Assembly (NCBI RefSeq): GCF_030463565.1
Contig: NC_134652.1
Span: 6,165,897-6,229,896 of the forward strand
DNA from: Pelecanus crispus
Taxonomy: Eukaryota > Chordata > Aves > Pelecaniformes > Pelecanidae
DNA length: 64,000 bases
Direction: 5' to 3'
Under the pieces are notes generated by a model. That model was not told where the DNA came from and did no database searches. It saw nothing but the letters and a program-made list of their open reading frames with translations. The position numbers and the translations under genes are program-made. Below, one piece after another: positions 25,671-36,682 of this stretch (the stretch's first letter is position 1; every line of letters begins with the position of its first letter).

Positions 25671-28239
25671 ACGTCCCACATGGCCTCGGAGACATTTGTG
25701 GGAAAAAACGTCTACTGTAAAACTGAAAGATGAGAATGAAGAAACACATGAATTTCAAAACTTTGTGGCTCAAGTGGGGTCAGCGCCAAAACCCGCTGAA
25801 GCAAACACAAAGTCAACGGTCAGGCTGACTTTGCTTGACTCGGTTATGTCTGTCTTTTTGTTTTGTGGAAAATTTTGTCAGTTAGCTACTACCCTTAGAA
25901 AATACCTGTTCATCATGCAGATAATATGTTAGCAACATTTCTCCTTTGTATAACTGATATACTGGATAAAATCCAGTATCACAGCAGTGAGTGTGTGTGC
26001 AATCCTTGCTGATTAAGTCCATCAGGAGTTTGCAACCTCTGTGCTCCAGCAGTTCCCCACCCGGAGGCCCTTGGGGTTGTCTCCCATGGGATCAGCCAGT
26101 ATGTGATGTGATGAGGCCTGCGGGCAAGGGCTGGGTCACCTTGCAGCCTGGGGAGAGGGTGGCAAAAAAGGGTCTTACAATGACGAGGTCTCTGCTACTG
26201 CAAGGTGAGATAGACCACAGTGGTGTACAAATGCTGCCATCTCACTGGTTTTAAAGACGGCAGCAAGATGAGGAGGACTTTTCATCAGAGGTAAAATATT
26301 TTCTGCATTTGAAATGCAGCTTAGGAAAAGCTTAATGCTGAAAAGGCATTTGCTTCATGTAGAGGAAAAGGAATGCCTAAAGGACTGCAAAAAGGGGGTG
26401 AAAATGTCTTCTACATCAACAGTTCAGGGCCAGCAAAGGCCAGAAAGCCCTCAAGCTGCTATTGCCTGCTTGCCATTTTGTGAAATTATGGAAAAAGATC
26501 TCCATCGTGGTCCAGTTCCTGGCAATCAGGTGTCAAATGTACAAGTGTGGGCAGCGGAGAGCTAAAGACAGTATGAACACAGAGCCGCATCCTGGGTACC
26601 GGGACGAGCTTTGCTCCATGTCTCTCCAAGTGCATCAATTCTCCAAACTATGTGAAAAAGTTTCCAGAACTTTCAACAAAGCAGGGCTCGGTAACATCAG
26701 CTGTGGAGGAAATTAGGAGGGTCCTCAACCTCAAACAGCACTCATAGGCAAAGACCGATTAAGACACAGCAACATGCAGAAAGAGCACAGCTCCTGAGAA
26801 GAGGGTTGCTTGCGCTTTCAGAAGAACTTGCTAGAAGCCACAACACGTCTTGGAAGGAACGGGGATCATATTTCAGCCTTGGATTTTAGGCACACGTTGT
26901 GACAGCCTGCGGCAGACATGCCAGGAACTTCATTCCGTAAATCACATTTCTTGCAAAGGAGGCCTCTGTGCTCAGTAGTAGTAGCAGCATTTGTTTCTTC
27001 TTTTTCTTGGCTGCTTTGCTTGGAAGTAGTGTAAAGACTTAACCCTGGTGAGAAGGACCTGCAGAGAAATAATGGAGTATGTGAGAGCTCCGGCTTTTGC
27101 CTTGTTAAATGAAACTCAGTCTATATAAACACCCTTGAAAAAACCCACTGGTAATGCTGCAAACACAAGATTCAGCAGCGGGCTGTTTTCATTTAGCTTT
27201 CTGGCAGCATTTTTAACAAGAATATGTTTTTTGCGACTTTCAAACCAGACACATCATCTTGGACGAACTATAATGGTAATAAAAGCATTGCAAATATCTC
27301 TATTTCTAACCCAGGTTTTGCTGGAAACATCTTACTACTTAGAGGAGAAACAGAGCCTTTGTGTACCAAGTGTAACAACTTGCTTAGAAGTGAGTGTGTA
27401 CCAAAGCATACTGCTGTCTTTACTCGCACCCCAGCTTCGCTCTTAGCGTTCTTCCTTTGGTTTTTTCAGTATCACCCCATCTTGTTATGGGTGCCTTTTA
27501 CTTTCATCTAGCCATACTGCAGAAACTTCAGAAGACAGCGACCTTATGTATCTTGCCTTTTCCCTCTGAGGTGTGTGATGTGTTTAGTGTAGTAGTGTTT
27601 CATATACACAAAGGCTAGCATTGCTGCGAATGATTTGTTTGTAGAGAAAAGTATGTTCAGTCAGGTGGTGGGGGCGAGGAAGAACTCTGCTGTCAGGAAA
27701 GAAGATGCTGCAGTCTGCAGCAAGGTCCCCTTTGAACACTTCTGAACAAATATTTTGCAAAAAGAAATGTATCTATGGAGCTATGATGTTCAGCTTGGCT
27801 ATAGTAGTGACCCTAAAGAAAATGATAGTGGAGATAGTCATCATGAAAAGGGTTTAATTAGCAAAAGCACCCACTGATTTGCAGAACAGATGTGAGCGGC
27901 TGCAATTCAAAGTTCCCGCCCCTACTGCGGGTACTGAACTCTGTCACCAGCTCTCACAGGCAACCACCTTGTGTAATCCTCTATGTATGTATCTAGCTCC
28001 AGACTAAGGTTAGGTAGGAATTTGCTCTCATCTGGAAAGATACTTCAGAATCTGTCTCAATAGCTAGAAACTTTCCAGCTTCCAGCTAACTTCCATGTCT
28101 TCTACATTTTCTTGTCATTGCCAGCTGATAAGCTTGGCACAAATTGTCATTGTTAATCCTGAGCAGCAGAACTCTATTCGTTGTGCTAATAAATTCAGTC
28201 TACTTTTTTATTCTGGTCTGTTCTGATCCCATTCTCCCA

Positions 28240-28440
28240 GAATGAATATTCCCATCTTCCTCTGTTTGACAGTCTTTCCCGGTCTTAAGCAATCAGCAAA
28301 ATTCACCAACATGCTTTTATTTCTTGTGCCAAGAATATTAATGAAAATATCTAATATATTCAGCCCCAAGACCAAACTTCTGGGAGCTCTCCTCTTTGCT
28401 TCCCTCCATGCTGATGGTCCCCCTTTCAGTTTCAGATGGT
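28240..28440 (-). pseudogene. Decayed CR1-type LINE reverse transcriptase fragment
   Basis: Read on the minus strand, one frame contains SLVLGLNILDIFINIL, then after eight residues MLVNFADCLRPGKTV. This matches in order the CR1/L3-class reverse transcriptase landmarks 'GSVLGPxLFNIFINDL' and 'LxxFADDTKLxG'. The second catalytic Asp of the FADD box is replaced by Cys, and the surrounding reading frame loses homology quickly. The nucleotide reading on the plus strand (ATTAATGAAAATATC ... GCCCCAAGACC) also resembles the antisense of CR1 elements. It cannot encode an active enzyme. It is an old fossil, clearly older than the CR1 copy at 36 kb. Confidence 0.6.
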
Positions 28441-31400
28441 ACCTCCAGCTTCCCCAAGAATCTCCCTCTGCCTTCCTGGTGAAAGCGTTGCCAGAAATGT
28501 TGGGCTCTACCTGTTCTTCTGCCCAGAAGCTGGGGGAAGCCCCACACAACCTGGGATGAGACTGCTGGCTGTTCATGGGGGCAAGAGAGGCTCCGCTCCG
28601 GTGCCTCATGCCCTCCTACCCTGCTAGTTACTGAGCAGCTGCTGAAAGGCAGTAATAGTGGGTCACCAGATTTACAGTAGCCAAGGGTTTGATTTGTGTT
28701 TCAATTATTTTGCTATACAAAATACAGTAGGAAGGTAAAGAAGCCCTAAAAAGTCATAATTTCCATAGTGAGTAATCTTTTAGTATAGAAATGAGAAAAA
28801 TAACCAACCTTTGACTTCAGAGGCTATGCCTCAAAAAAACTGGAAGCAGTCTGGAAACAGGTGGAGGGAGTGAATGAGGAGATGACTTAGTGGCATTGCA
28901 GAGCTTAGCTTACCTGTGTTTTATAGTCTCTTGAGGTGGCTGAAACATGCGTAAACCTCTTCCACCCTTTGACACACAAGAAGCAGTCTCATTCTGTAGT
29001 GCAAGGCCAAGAAGTACATCTTTTCAAAGTAAAGATGGTCAGAAAATGCAGAACTTCTGGAGCTTTCTCGGAGTCAAAACACGTTTGTTCGTTATCAGCC
29101 TTAGTAATGAAGAGTTGAGTGTGAAAATAAATTGCCTCTTCCACAAAGATGTTGGTTTTATAAGAATCGTAGGTAATGCAATATTGAGCACTAAGATCTC
29201 TCTGGTAACTCATTGCCTTGATTGAGAGACAGGCTTGCTGTCTATGAAGATATAGCTTCAGTGTGTCATCAAACAGCTGCTTGTTACCTGTGCAGCTTTT
29301 TCCTTGAAAATGTGGCATCTGCACAGAGGACCTTCCCCTGCTTTGGAGCAGAGCTTCCCCCTGACGATGCCAATCGCTCTGCACACCCCAGCAGCTGCCA
29401 ATGCAACCACCATTGACCACAGCAGAAATCATCGCCTCCAAACCCACTCCCGGTGCCCGTGCAGAAAACCAGAGACCTTGCCATGCCCAAAGCTGCGTGT
29501 TTACTTTTTCACCACTGTCCTCCTTCATCCAGCAAAGTGAACGGCTCTCAAAATCACAGCACGTTGCAGGATATTTGAGTGTTACGACATGAAAAAGGAG
29601 TGAGAGTGCGGTACTATTGTTGTGCTGGTCGTTATTTTTACCCCGTGCGCTGTGTCATAAGGCAGTCAGTGGGTTAACTTTGTGCTGTGCTATCGCTTGG
29701 AGTTACAAGTCAGCCTCTTTGCATGAATGTTGCCCATGCAAAGGGGAGAACTGTCAAGCTGCAGCATGCCGGAGAAACAGAGACACACCTATTGGAACGG
29801 TGCTTTGCCTCCCCCTTCACCTTTCCTTGCTTTAGCCTTCAAACATTGAATGGAAAATAACGATCAGGTACTCTATTGTTTATTTTCAATTTTTATGTGC
29901 CAAACACAATAAACACTCACCGCACCATGAAGCGTAGACAGTCACACAAACAGCCTACTTGCAGTATATTTTCCTGCTGATTCGTGACTATGCACGGTTA
30001 TGGCTTTTTGCACTTTGGGCTTGTGGTGACAACAGCAGCTCCAGGCCTGTGTATGCTGTGCTGTGGTGCTTTGTGTGAATGTTGCAGTTTAATGACGTTT
30101 GGTGCAGTGTGGTTTAGAGTAAGGAGGATGGGATGGGGTGGCTCTCAGAGAGGCGTCCATGCCCTCCTGCGTGAGCTGCAATGGTCTCAGCATGTTGCTG
30201 GGGGCCAGGAAACGCTGAGACACAACTTCAGCCCAAGAGGAGTTGCTGCTGGCACTACTTTGTGTCTGCTTCCATAACCCATTTGCTGTGAATCACCTCT
30301 TCCCTCTAGCCTGTTGGGATATTTAATTGAAAAAGAAAATTGTTACAGTAGTGCTGTAGGTGTGTAACCAGAGGCTTTGCAGAGGGAGATGGACAGTACC
30401 GCAGCGTATGAGGGTAACCTCTAAGAACAAGGACTATACAAGGAGCACTTGGCAGTGGGAACAAGCCCCCCATGAGCACTGCCCTGTGCGGTGCGTGTGC
30501 TTGGGGCCGGGGGGTGGCCAGGGCTGCGTCTGGCCCTGGGATGCTGCCCTTGGCTGGAGTGTGGGGACCAGGGAGGGAAATGGGGGAGCAGGAATGATGT
30601 GTGGCTCCAAGGGCTCTTTCCTGCCTGGAGCCACCAGCAAAGTTGGGATGTGGTGTCCCTGCTGTTGGTCATAGACCACAGCTGGTGTGTGCTAGAAGCA
30701 TGGTCCCACCACACTGCCCATGCTTTGTTTTCTTTTAAATGTTAAATGGGTCTAAATAAAAGATTAGATAACCAACCTTAATTTAAGTTACTCAGGAAAT
30801 TCCTGTGTAGTAAATTTACACTGAGTTTACTGGCTGTTCCATGCGAACTCTGTCTGACAGTACGTGCGTCGCCCCACACTTCTCTGCGTGGACAAACCAT
30901 TAGTGCAAGGGTACTTGTGCAGGGAAAGGGCTCTTTAATGAAGCAAACTTATAATGAGGTTCTGTGGCTGAAAGCTGAAGCTGAAGAATTCAGCCCAGTA
31001 ATAAGGTGTGCATTCTTGGCCACTGGAGAATTTAATATCTGAAACAATTTGCCTAGGGACACGACGAATTCTCTCTTTGGAAACTTAAATTAAGATGGAG
31101 TTATTTTTTTCTAAGCAATCTGGTTCAACCAGAAGTTATGGTCTTGATGCTGGAGGTACTGGGAGCAAGTATATGACCCAGGTGATGTAAGAGTTCAGAC
31201 CAGATCCTGCAAGTCTCCACTTGGATGAAATAAAATGTTTTGAATGGTATAATAAAGCATTGCTTACCCTCATGTTTTGAATCTTAATTCAACCTCCCCT
31301 GCATGAAGAAATGGGGAAAAAGTGAGAACAAACAACACTTTCTGAATTGTTTCTTCTGTGATGTATTTTTACTTTTTGTTTTTGTCTATTCCTCCAATAA

Positions 31401-33904
31401 TTTCTTACTGACATTAAATGTGCTTGACCTAAAAGGAATCAGATCGACTCTGTAGAGCTTTCTGATCTCTTTTCTTGTCCTGGGGAATGGGTTACTGCCT
31501 GCCTGGTAGAATACCAGCGCTAAGGGATAATTCACCAGGAAATACCCCAGGCCGAGTAATGAACTGCACAGTACAGCAGCCCTCTTTCTACTCATTTTCC
31601 TGCAAAAACAATCCATGTGCTTAAATATTTAAGGAATGCAAAATAAAGTGGTGGTTGTGACTTTGAGCTATTAAGTGTATTTTTTCTACTCTTCCCTTAG
31701 TATACTGCTGCATAGAGGGGAGTTTTACAAAAGCCCCTATGTCTGGCTGGGCGCAGACCTCCCTGGCCAGAGTAGGACTGCTCCTTCTCCTCGTGGTCCC
31801 TTGTAGAGGAGCTGTAGCTGTAACACAGTGACATCCAAACCACTGCTACCTGCCCAAATGGCCCCTGAATCCATGATCCCCTGCAGATGAGCTGGGACAA
31901 GGATGGCCATGGAAATGTTTATTACACCACTGGAAATACCTTGGCCGGCAGGAGCTAACAAGGTTGTTACCATGGCTGTGCTGAGCAGTTAGTAACAGGT
32001 TTTTGATGAGAAGGAAGAAAAAGGCGAGTGAGAAAAGGATCTTTGTTTGATACAGCCCCATAGAAGCATCCCTTGCAACCCAAGAGTACCCTACATACTC
32101 TTTCAGCATTGTATAGAGCTTCTAGATTAATCTGGTAATGATGATGTAGATGAATCCTTGTGCTTATTTTGGCTGTTTTGATACATGAGCCCTGAAGAGA
32201 AAGGAAAAGAAAGGCCTGTATGCAAGGTCTACTTGACTTTTCTCTGTCACTAATGAGAGTGGTGAATGAGTGTATACAGGGAGTGCCAAACTTAATTGTG
32301 TTGTATGTGAATAATGAGTTTTCTCTTAATACTCTGGAATTAGTAGGTAAACAAGAAGGTGCTTTTTTGGGAAAATCAATGTAGTGATTCCAGTATGTCC
32401 CATGATTTTACATATAAATATATTTGGTCAACTGGTTTGATTAGCCCTCAGACAGTGTCCCCAGAACTGCATCAGTCAGACACTCTCTCTTGTGCTTTAG
32501 GAAGTCATTCTAATAAATGTTGCTAGTTATGTTAAGTTGTTGTTTTACTGTGAACAGAGCAGGGCTAGAGGAGAACTGGATTACCTATTTACTTCACATG
32601 AAGGTCTTGTGAAAAGCAGGTAATGTCCAAGGGATAAAACACTGGAAAATGATTCTTTGATTTGTTATCATGCTAAAGCCAGGATCCATCATTTTGTCAA
32701 TGATAAATTATTCTTTACTGTGTATAATGCAGCTTCACAAATTTGTATTACTTTTTCAAGCTTATTGCTCAATAGCTATTGAAACTAACAGAAAAATTCA
32801 GGCTTTCATTTCAAAAGTGGCACCCTTTGGGGAAAAAATATATTTACCAACAAGAATCTTCATTTTTATTGGAAAAAGAACACTTTACTGAAGAGTGTCT
32901 TGGGGAAAACTGCATATATTTGTGTCCCTGTGTTTAGAGAAAATAAACAGAGAGAAGAGTTTTCCTTACAGTATTTCCCTTTTCAGGTCTGCGCCTCATT
33001 GCCAGTAAAGCTCTGCTGGGTTGTGATCCCTGGTTGGCGCTCAGGGCTGGCAGCTGGGAAAGTTCTTATGTTCTTCTGCCTTCATGGCTTTCATCAGAAG
33101 AGATGTGCAGGGTGACGTTTTAAGGTTGTAGCTCACCAGGAGACTATGTACTAAGTTGGGAAGAATACCCTTTAGACAGGCAAGGCGGCAAGATTTATAC
33201 AAGGAATTTCAAGGCATGCAACTGAGAACTATGTGTAGGTAACTTTTGCTGGGCAGATGTTTCTTTATTGGCCTGAGACACACACTGCATTTTAAAATGC
33301 TTCATGCTGTTTGGCCAGTAAATTATTTAATGGAACAAAGAGTTAATCTTCAGTGTCCTAGCCTTGACTCTGGCTCTGCTCTTCAAGCTCGCACTTACTC
33401 TAGAGCAAACATTTCTGCTGACAAATTCACAGTGATTTTTCATGTTGTTGGCATGGTCTAGCACATTTCTTTAAGGAAAACAAATCTTGATATCAGCAGG
33501 GGAATATTCACCTAAGGAGAAACTGAATAAAGGCTGGCCATTTGTGTATACCTTCCATTAGAAGAAGAAACTCATCCTTATGTTTAAATCTTGAAAGACT
33601 TTATTGACTTCAAACAGAAAGAAAAAACATCTTGTTAACAAGAAAGAGAGCATACTGTAAGCTCCTGACAAATATGTAAAAGCCCGTATATTTGTACTCC
33701 TTCACAGAGCAGAGCTGGAACCAAACAATAAATAAAGACCATGAGTAACCTTCCAGTAGATGAGGCACACATGCAATGTCCAGAAACCCTCATCATGGAC
33801 AAATTAGGTGGTATTGCCAACTAGCTCCTTATACCGGGTTTGGGGTTTGGTTTTTTTTTTTTTTGGTTGGTTGGTTTGGTTTGGTTTTGGGTTTTTTTAT
33901 GTTA
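28441..33904. other. Intergenic DNA, no gene recognised
   Basis: No supported gene. The longest frame is 179 codons on the minus strand (28989-29528), about the maximum expected by chance in a 64-kb window, with low-complexity-free but unfamiliar sequence. A GC-rich patch lies at 30480-30620. Three overlapping hydrophobic minus-strand frames at 31386-32109 are discussed as a weak lead. Confidence 0.55.
33838..33898. repeat. G/T-rich simple repeat
   Basis: Alternating GGTTT and T-run units around a run of 14 T (33851-33864). It lies immediately before a MIR-like SINE remnant and may be an expanded junction sequence. Confidence 0.8.
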
Positions 33905-34035
33905 TTGTAAGATGTAGAGGGCCTGGCATGCTGGATACATGCAAACACTGTGTAAGAGGCTGCCCCATCTCAAATGAGCTTATAGTGTCCCCAGGCCAGA
34001 TAGCAACAGAGCTGGCACTAGACTGTAAGTCATGT
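33905..34035 (+). mobile_element. Degenerate amniote MIR-like SINE with internal deletion
   Basis: The 5' part GGGCCTGGCATGCTGGATAC, then CAAACACTGTGTAAGAGGCT, then GAGCTTATAGTGTCC follows the block order of the amniote MIR-type element ('tgtacaaacac ... gtaagagacagtccctgcccc ... gagcttacaatctaa'). It then jumps to CCAGATAGCAACAGAGCTGG, which corresponds to the 'cacacagcaagtggcagagctgg' 3' block. The middle is missing. This is the same family as the copy at 40960-41200. Confidence 0.55.
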
Positions 34036-36044
34036 TCAGACATTTTTATCTGGTTGTAAAAAGGATTCCAGACTGACTGAAGCTTTTTTCCTGTATTGCA
34101 TTAGCATTAACTGAAAGTGTCATTAACATACAAATATTTCTTCCTTTTACTGCTCTTCCGATGTTTCCCATTTCAGGTTTTAGTCCAGCAGGTAGCAAAA
34201 TATCCATGTTTCAGCTGGTGAGGAGTGCTGACATCGGAAGGATGGTCATCAACTGGGTTATCAGGTGTGACCCTCTTGGGACGCGGGTTCCCCATGACCA
34301 AGAGCTGATCGCACGCAACCTGCCTGTGCATTGGTGCTGTCGCTGTTAACTGCGGTACTCTAAGAGTAAAGGGAGTCATGGGCCTGAGGTGATCCCTAGC
34401 AATAGGGCCTGCTCAACAATAAATTGGTAGGAGCAGACATAACCAAGTGTGTATAACTGAGCCTTCCCCCCAGCATGATGATACGCTGAAAGGAAAACTG
34501 ATCTCGGGGAGATTAGTTGTATGAAAGCAATACCCAGCCCTCACGCGGAAATAATTTCCATTGCTTATCTGCAAGCCCCTCTGCAGTGTGGGTGAATTGA
34601 AGTAAAATATTACACTTTAAAAGACAATTACGTGTCCTTCACTTCCTTGAGCCCCTCAGAAGCCAAATAGTGCTATCTAATCTAAACCACTCCAGCTCTT
34701 CTCCATCCCCTCAGACACATGCTGTGCATTACATTTCTGCAGAAATTCATTGCAGTTTGGTTCAGCAATCCCTTTGAAGTCCTTGGGAGCTTATCTGTAC
34801 TCCAGCAAGCAAGGGTGTGTCTCCCAGCCAGCTTGCAGGCGACCATAAAGCAGAAATTTATCCCAGAGGCCGCAGGTGCCTCTCTGGGGATTTTTTTTCT
34901 GAGTATCAAGAAATTTCCAGAGTTCACCCCAGAATAAAAAGGGCTGCATTCTGAGGCTGTCACTTGGTCTGAGGAGCTGCTGAGTGTGAGTGGGAACGTA
35001 GTGTGGGACACATCACAGTGTCTTGTGGGCATAGTCCACAGGTCAAAAACAAAAAAAAAGCTTCAAGAAAGCACTGAAAATGGTCATAGCTGTCTTCAGG
35101 TACAACCGAGTAGGTAGAAACAAAGGGGAGGTGGCAGGAGGCATCTGGCTGGCTCCCCACCGAACTCCAGCAAACCCCTGCCCAGCTCCGCTGCTGCTCT
35201 CCTGAGGGTGTCTGGACCCTGCTCCCCCTGTCCCTTACCCCCAGGGTCCCACATCCATCACCATCCTCACTCCCTTTCCTGGTAACCAAAAATGCCTCGG
35301 CTAAAAACACTGGAAAATGGTTTTACTGCCACAGGACAGAAAAAAAAAAAAAGTCTGACATTAATCCTGAGATGAAAATGGCTGAGCAAGTATTTATGTT
35401 GATTTAAGGCTGTTCTTGTAACATTCTTGAAACTACTGAGGTTATCTTGTAATCCATCTGAATTGCTGCTTGCGGCATTTTGAGCTAATTTTCAATTGTG
35501 CTGCGTTTAACTATTCTTTACCTCCTTCTGCCTTCCCCTATATGTGGAAAAATGTACATCAGGTTTTGGAACCCCTAACCTATGGCCCCTCAGGTGTCCC
35601 CGCATCAGAAAACGGAGACGGAGCATTCCTGGAGAAGAGAAATTTGGGGGCTGATGAGACTTTTGACTCTGCTGAAAGGTGACACTTTTACAGCGCTAGG
35701 TTTTGCCTAGAGGAGGGTTCAGTTGAGCAGTACTCTTTCTGTTTATTTTCTGAATGTTTTGAGCGAACACACGTCTCTATAGATGTTTAGAGAGCAGCAG
35801 CACTGGAGATGAGGTTTATTTACTCACAAGATATGTATCCAGCTGCAAACTGCTTCTCCTCACTGCTCTGTTAATGCGTTCAGCTCCCACCCCAGCGGGC
35901 CACCGGCTCTGGCCGGGGGCAGCCCAGCCTCCCCGGGAGCGGAGGCCTGCAGTGCCAGCAGCTGCTGCCTCTTCTCCAGCAGCTACCATACTGCTGGGCT
36001 TACCAGCTCCTGGAGCTGGAGCTCTGTGCAGCAGGCTGAAAAGT
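34036..36044. other. Intergenic DNA, no gene recognised
   Basis: No supported gene. The stretch 34200-34400 is richer in CpG than its surroundings and unfamiliar to me. The stretch around 35360-35540 is AT-rich with GAGCTAATTTTCAATTG and reads like possible conserved non-coding DNA. Neither has a testable match from sequence alone. 35890-36040 rises in GC just before the CR1 insertion. Confidence 0.55.
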
Positions 36045-36682
36045 GGATGAAAAGCTGGACGTGAGCCGGCTACGTGCGCTGGCAGCCCAGAAAGCCAACC
36101 ATAACCTGGGCTGCATCCCCGGCAGCGGGGCGAGGGAGGGGATTCTGCCCCTCTGCCCCGCTCTGGGCAGACCCCCCCTGCAGCCCTGCGCCCAGCTCTG
36201 GGCCCTCGGCACAAGGACACGGAGCTGTTGGGGCGGGTCCGGAGGAGGCCACAGAAATGCCCCGAGGGCCGGAGCCCCTCTGCTGCGGGGCCAGGCTGGG
36301 GGGGCTGGGGGTGCTCAGCCTGGAGAGGAGGGGGCTGTGGGGAGGCCTGAGTGCGGCCTGGCAGTGCTGACAGGGGCTGCAGGAAGGGGGGGGCAAGCTT
36401 TTTAGCAAGGCCTGTTGGGACAGGACAGGGAGTGATGGGTTTAAACTACAGAAGAACAGATTTAGACTGGACATAAGGAAGAAATGTTTTACAGTGAGGG
36501 TGGTGAGGCACTGGAAGGGGTTGCCCAGAGAGGCGGTGGAGGCCCCATCCCCAGAACCATCCCAGGCCAGGCTGGACGGGGCTCTGAGCACCCTGGGCTG
36601 GTTAAAGATCCTCACCGCAGGGGGAGGTTGGACTGGATGACCTTTAAAGGTCCTTCCAACCCAAACCATTCTATGATTCTAA
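36045..36682 (+). mobile_element. CR1 LINE, 5'-truncated copy with intact 3' tail
   Basis: This is the clearest transposable element in the window. It starts inside the end of ORF2, where the frame reads KLDVSRLRALAAQKANHNLG followed by CIPGSGAREGILPL. It continues through the typical non-coding tract (GTCCGGAGGAGGCCACAGAA, GGTTTAAACTACAGAAGAAC, GGACATAAGGAAGAAATG, GAGGGTGGTGAGGCACTGG, GTTGCCCAGAGAGG) and ends in GATGACCTTTAAAGGTCCTT, CCAACCCAAACC and ATTCTATGATTCT. CR1 is the dominant LINE of birds and inserts by target-primed reverse transcription, so 5' truncation is normal. Part of the copy is unusually GC-rich, with indels that break the ORF2 frame, so it is dead. The shared tail and modest divergence suggest a younger age than the 28-kb fragment. 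Confidence 0.95.

Larger units (their letters stand above)
9271..28239. other. Intergenic DNA, no gene recognised
   Basis: About 19 kb of moderately AT-rich DNA without a supported gene. Open frames reach 139 codons at most (plus strand, 21782-22201), which is within chance expectation for this length. Entries inside it cover a CR1 scrap near 9.5 kb, a palindrome at 22207 and old repeats at 25.3-25.7 kb. An AT-rich block at 21240-21430 with several TAATTAG-like motifs resembles a conserved non-coding element, but that is only an impression. Confidence 0.6.

Noticed and set aside
28989..29528. 179-codon minus-strand frame
   Set aside because: About one frame of this length is expected by chance in 64 kb on both strands. 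No domain, signal peptide or splice context is seen.
31737..31973. GQGISSGVINIS on the minus strand resembling a sugar-transporter motif
   Set aside because: The similarity is to plant sucrose transporters rather than vertebrate SLC45 proteins. It covers about ten residues and does not extend, so it is likely chance.
34160..34400. CpG-richer patch considered as a retroviral leader or solo LTR
   Set aside because: No terminal TG...CA boundaries, no target duplication, no primer-binding site or polypurine tract found.
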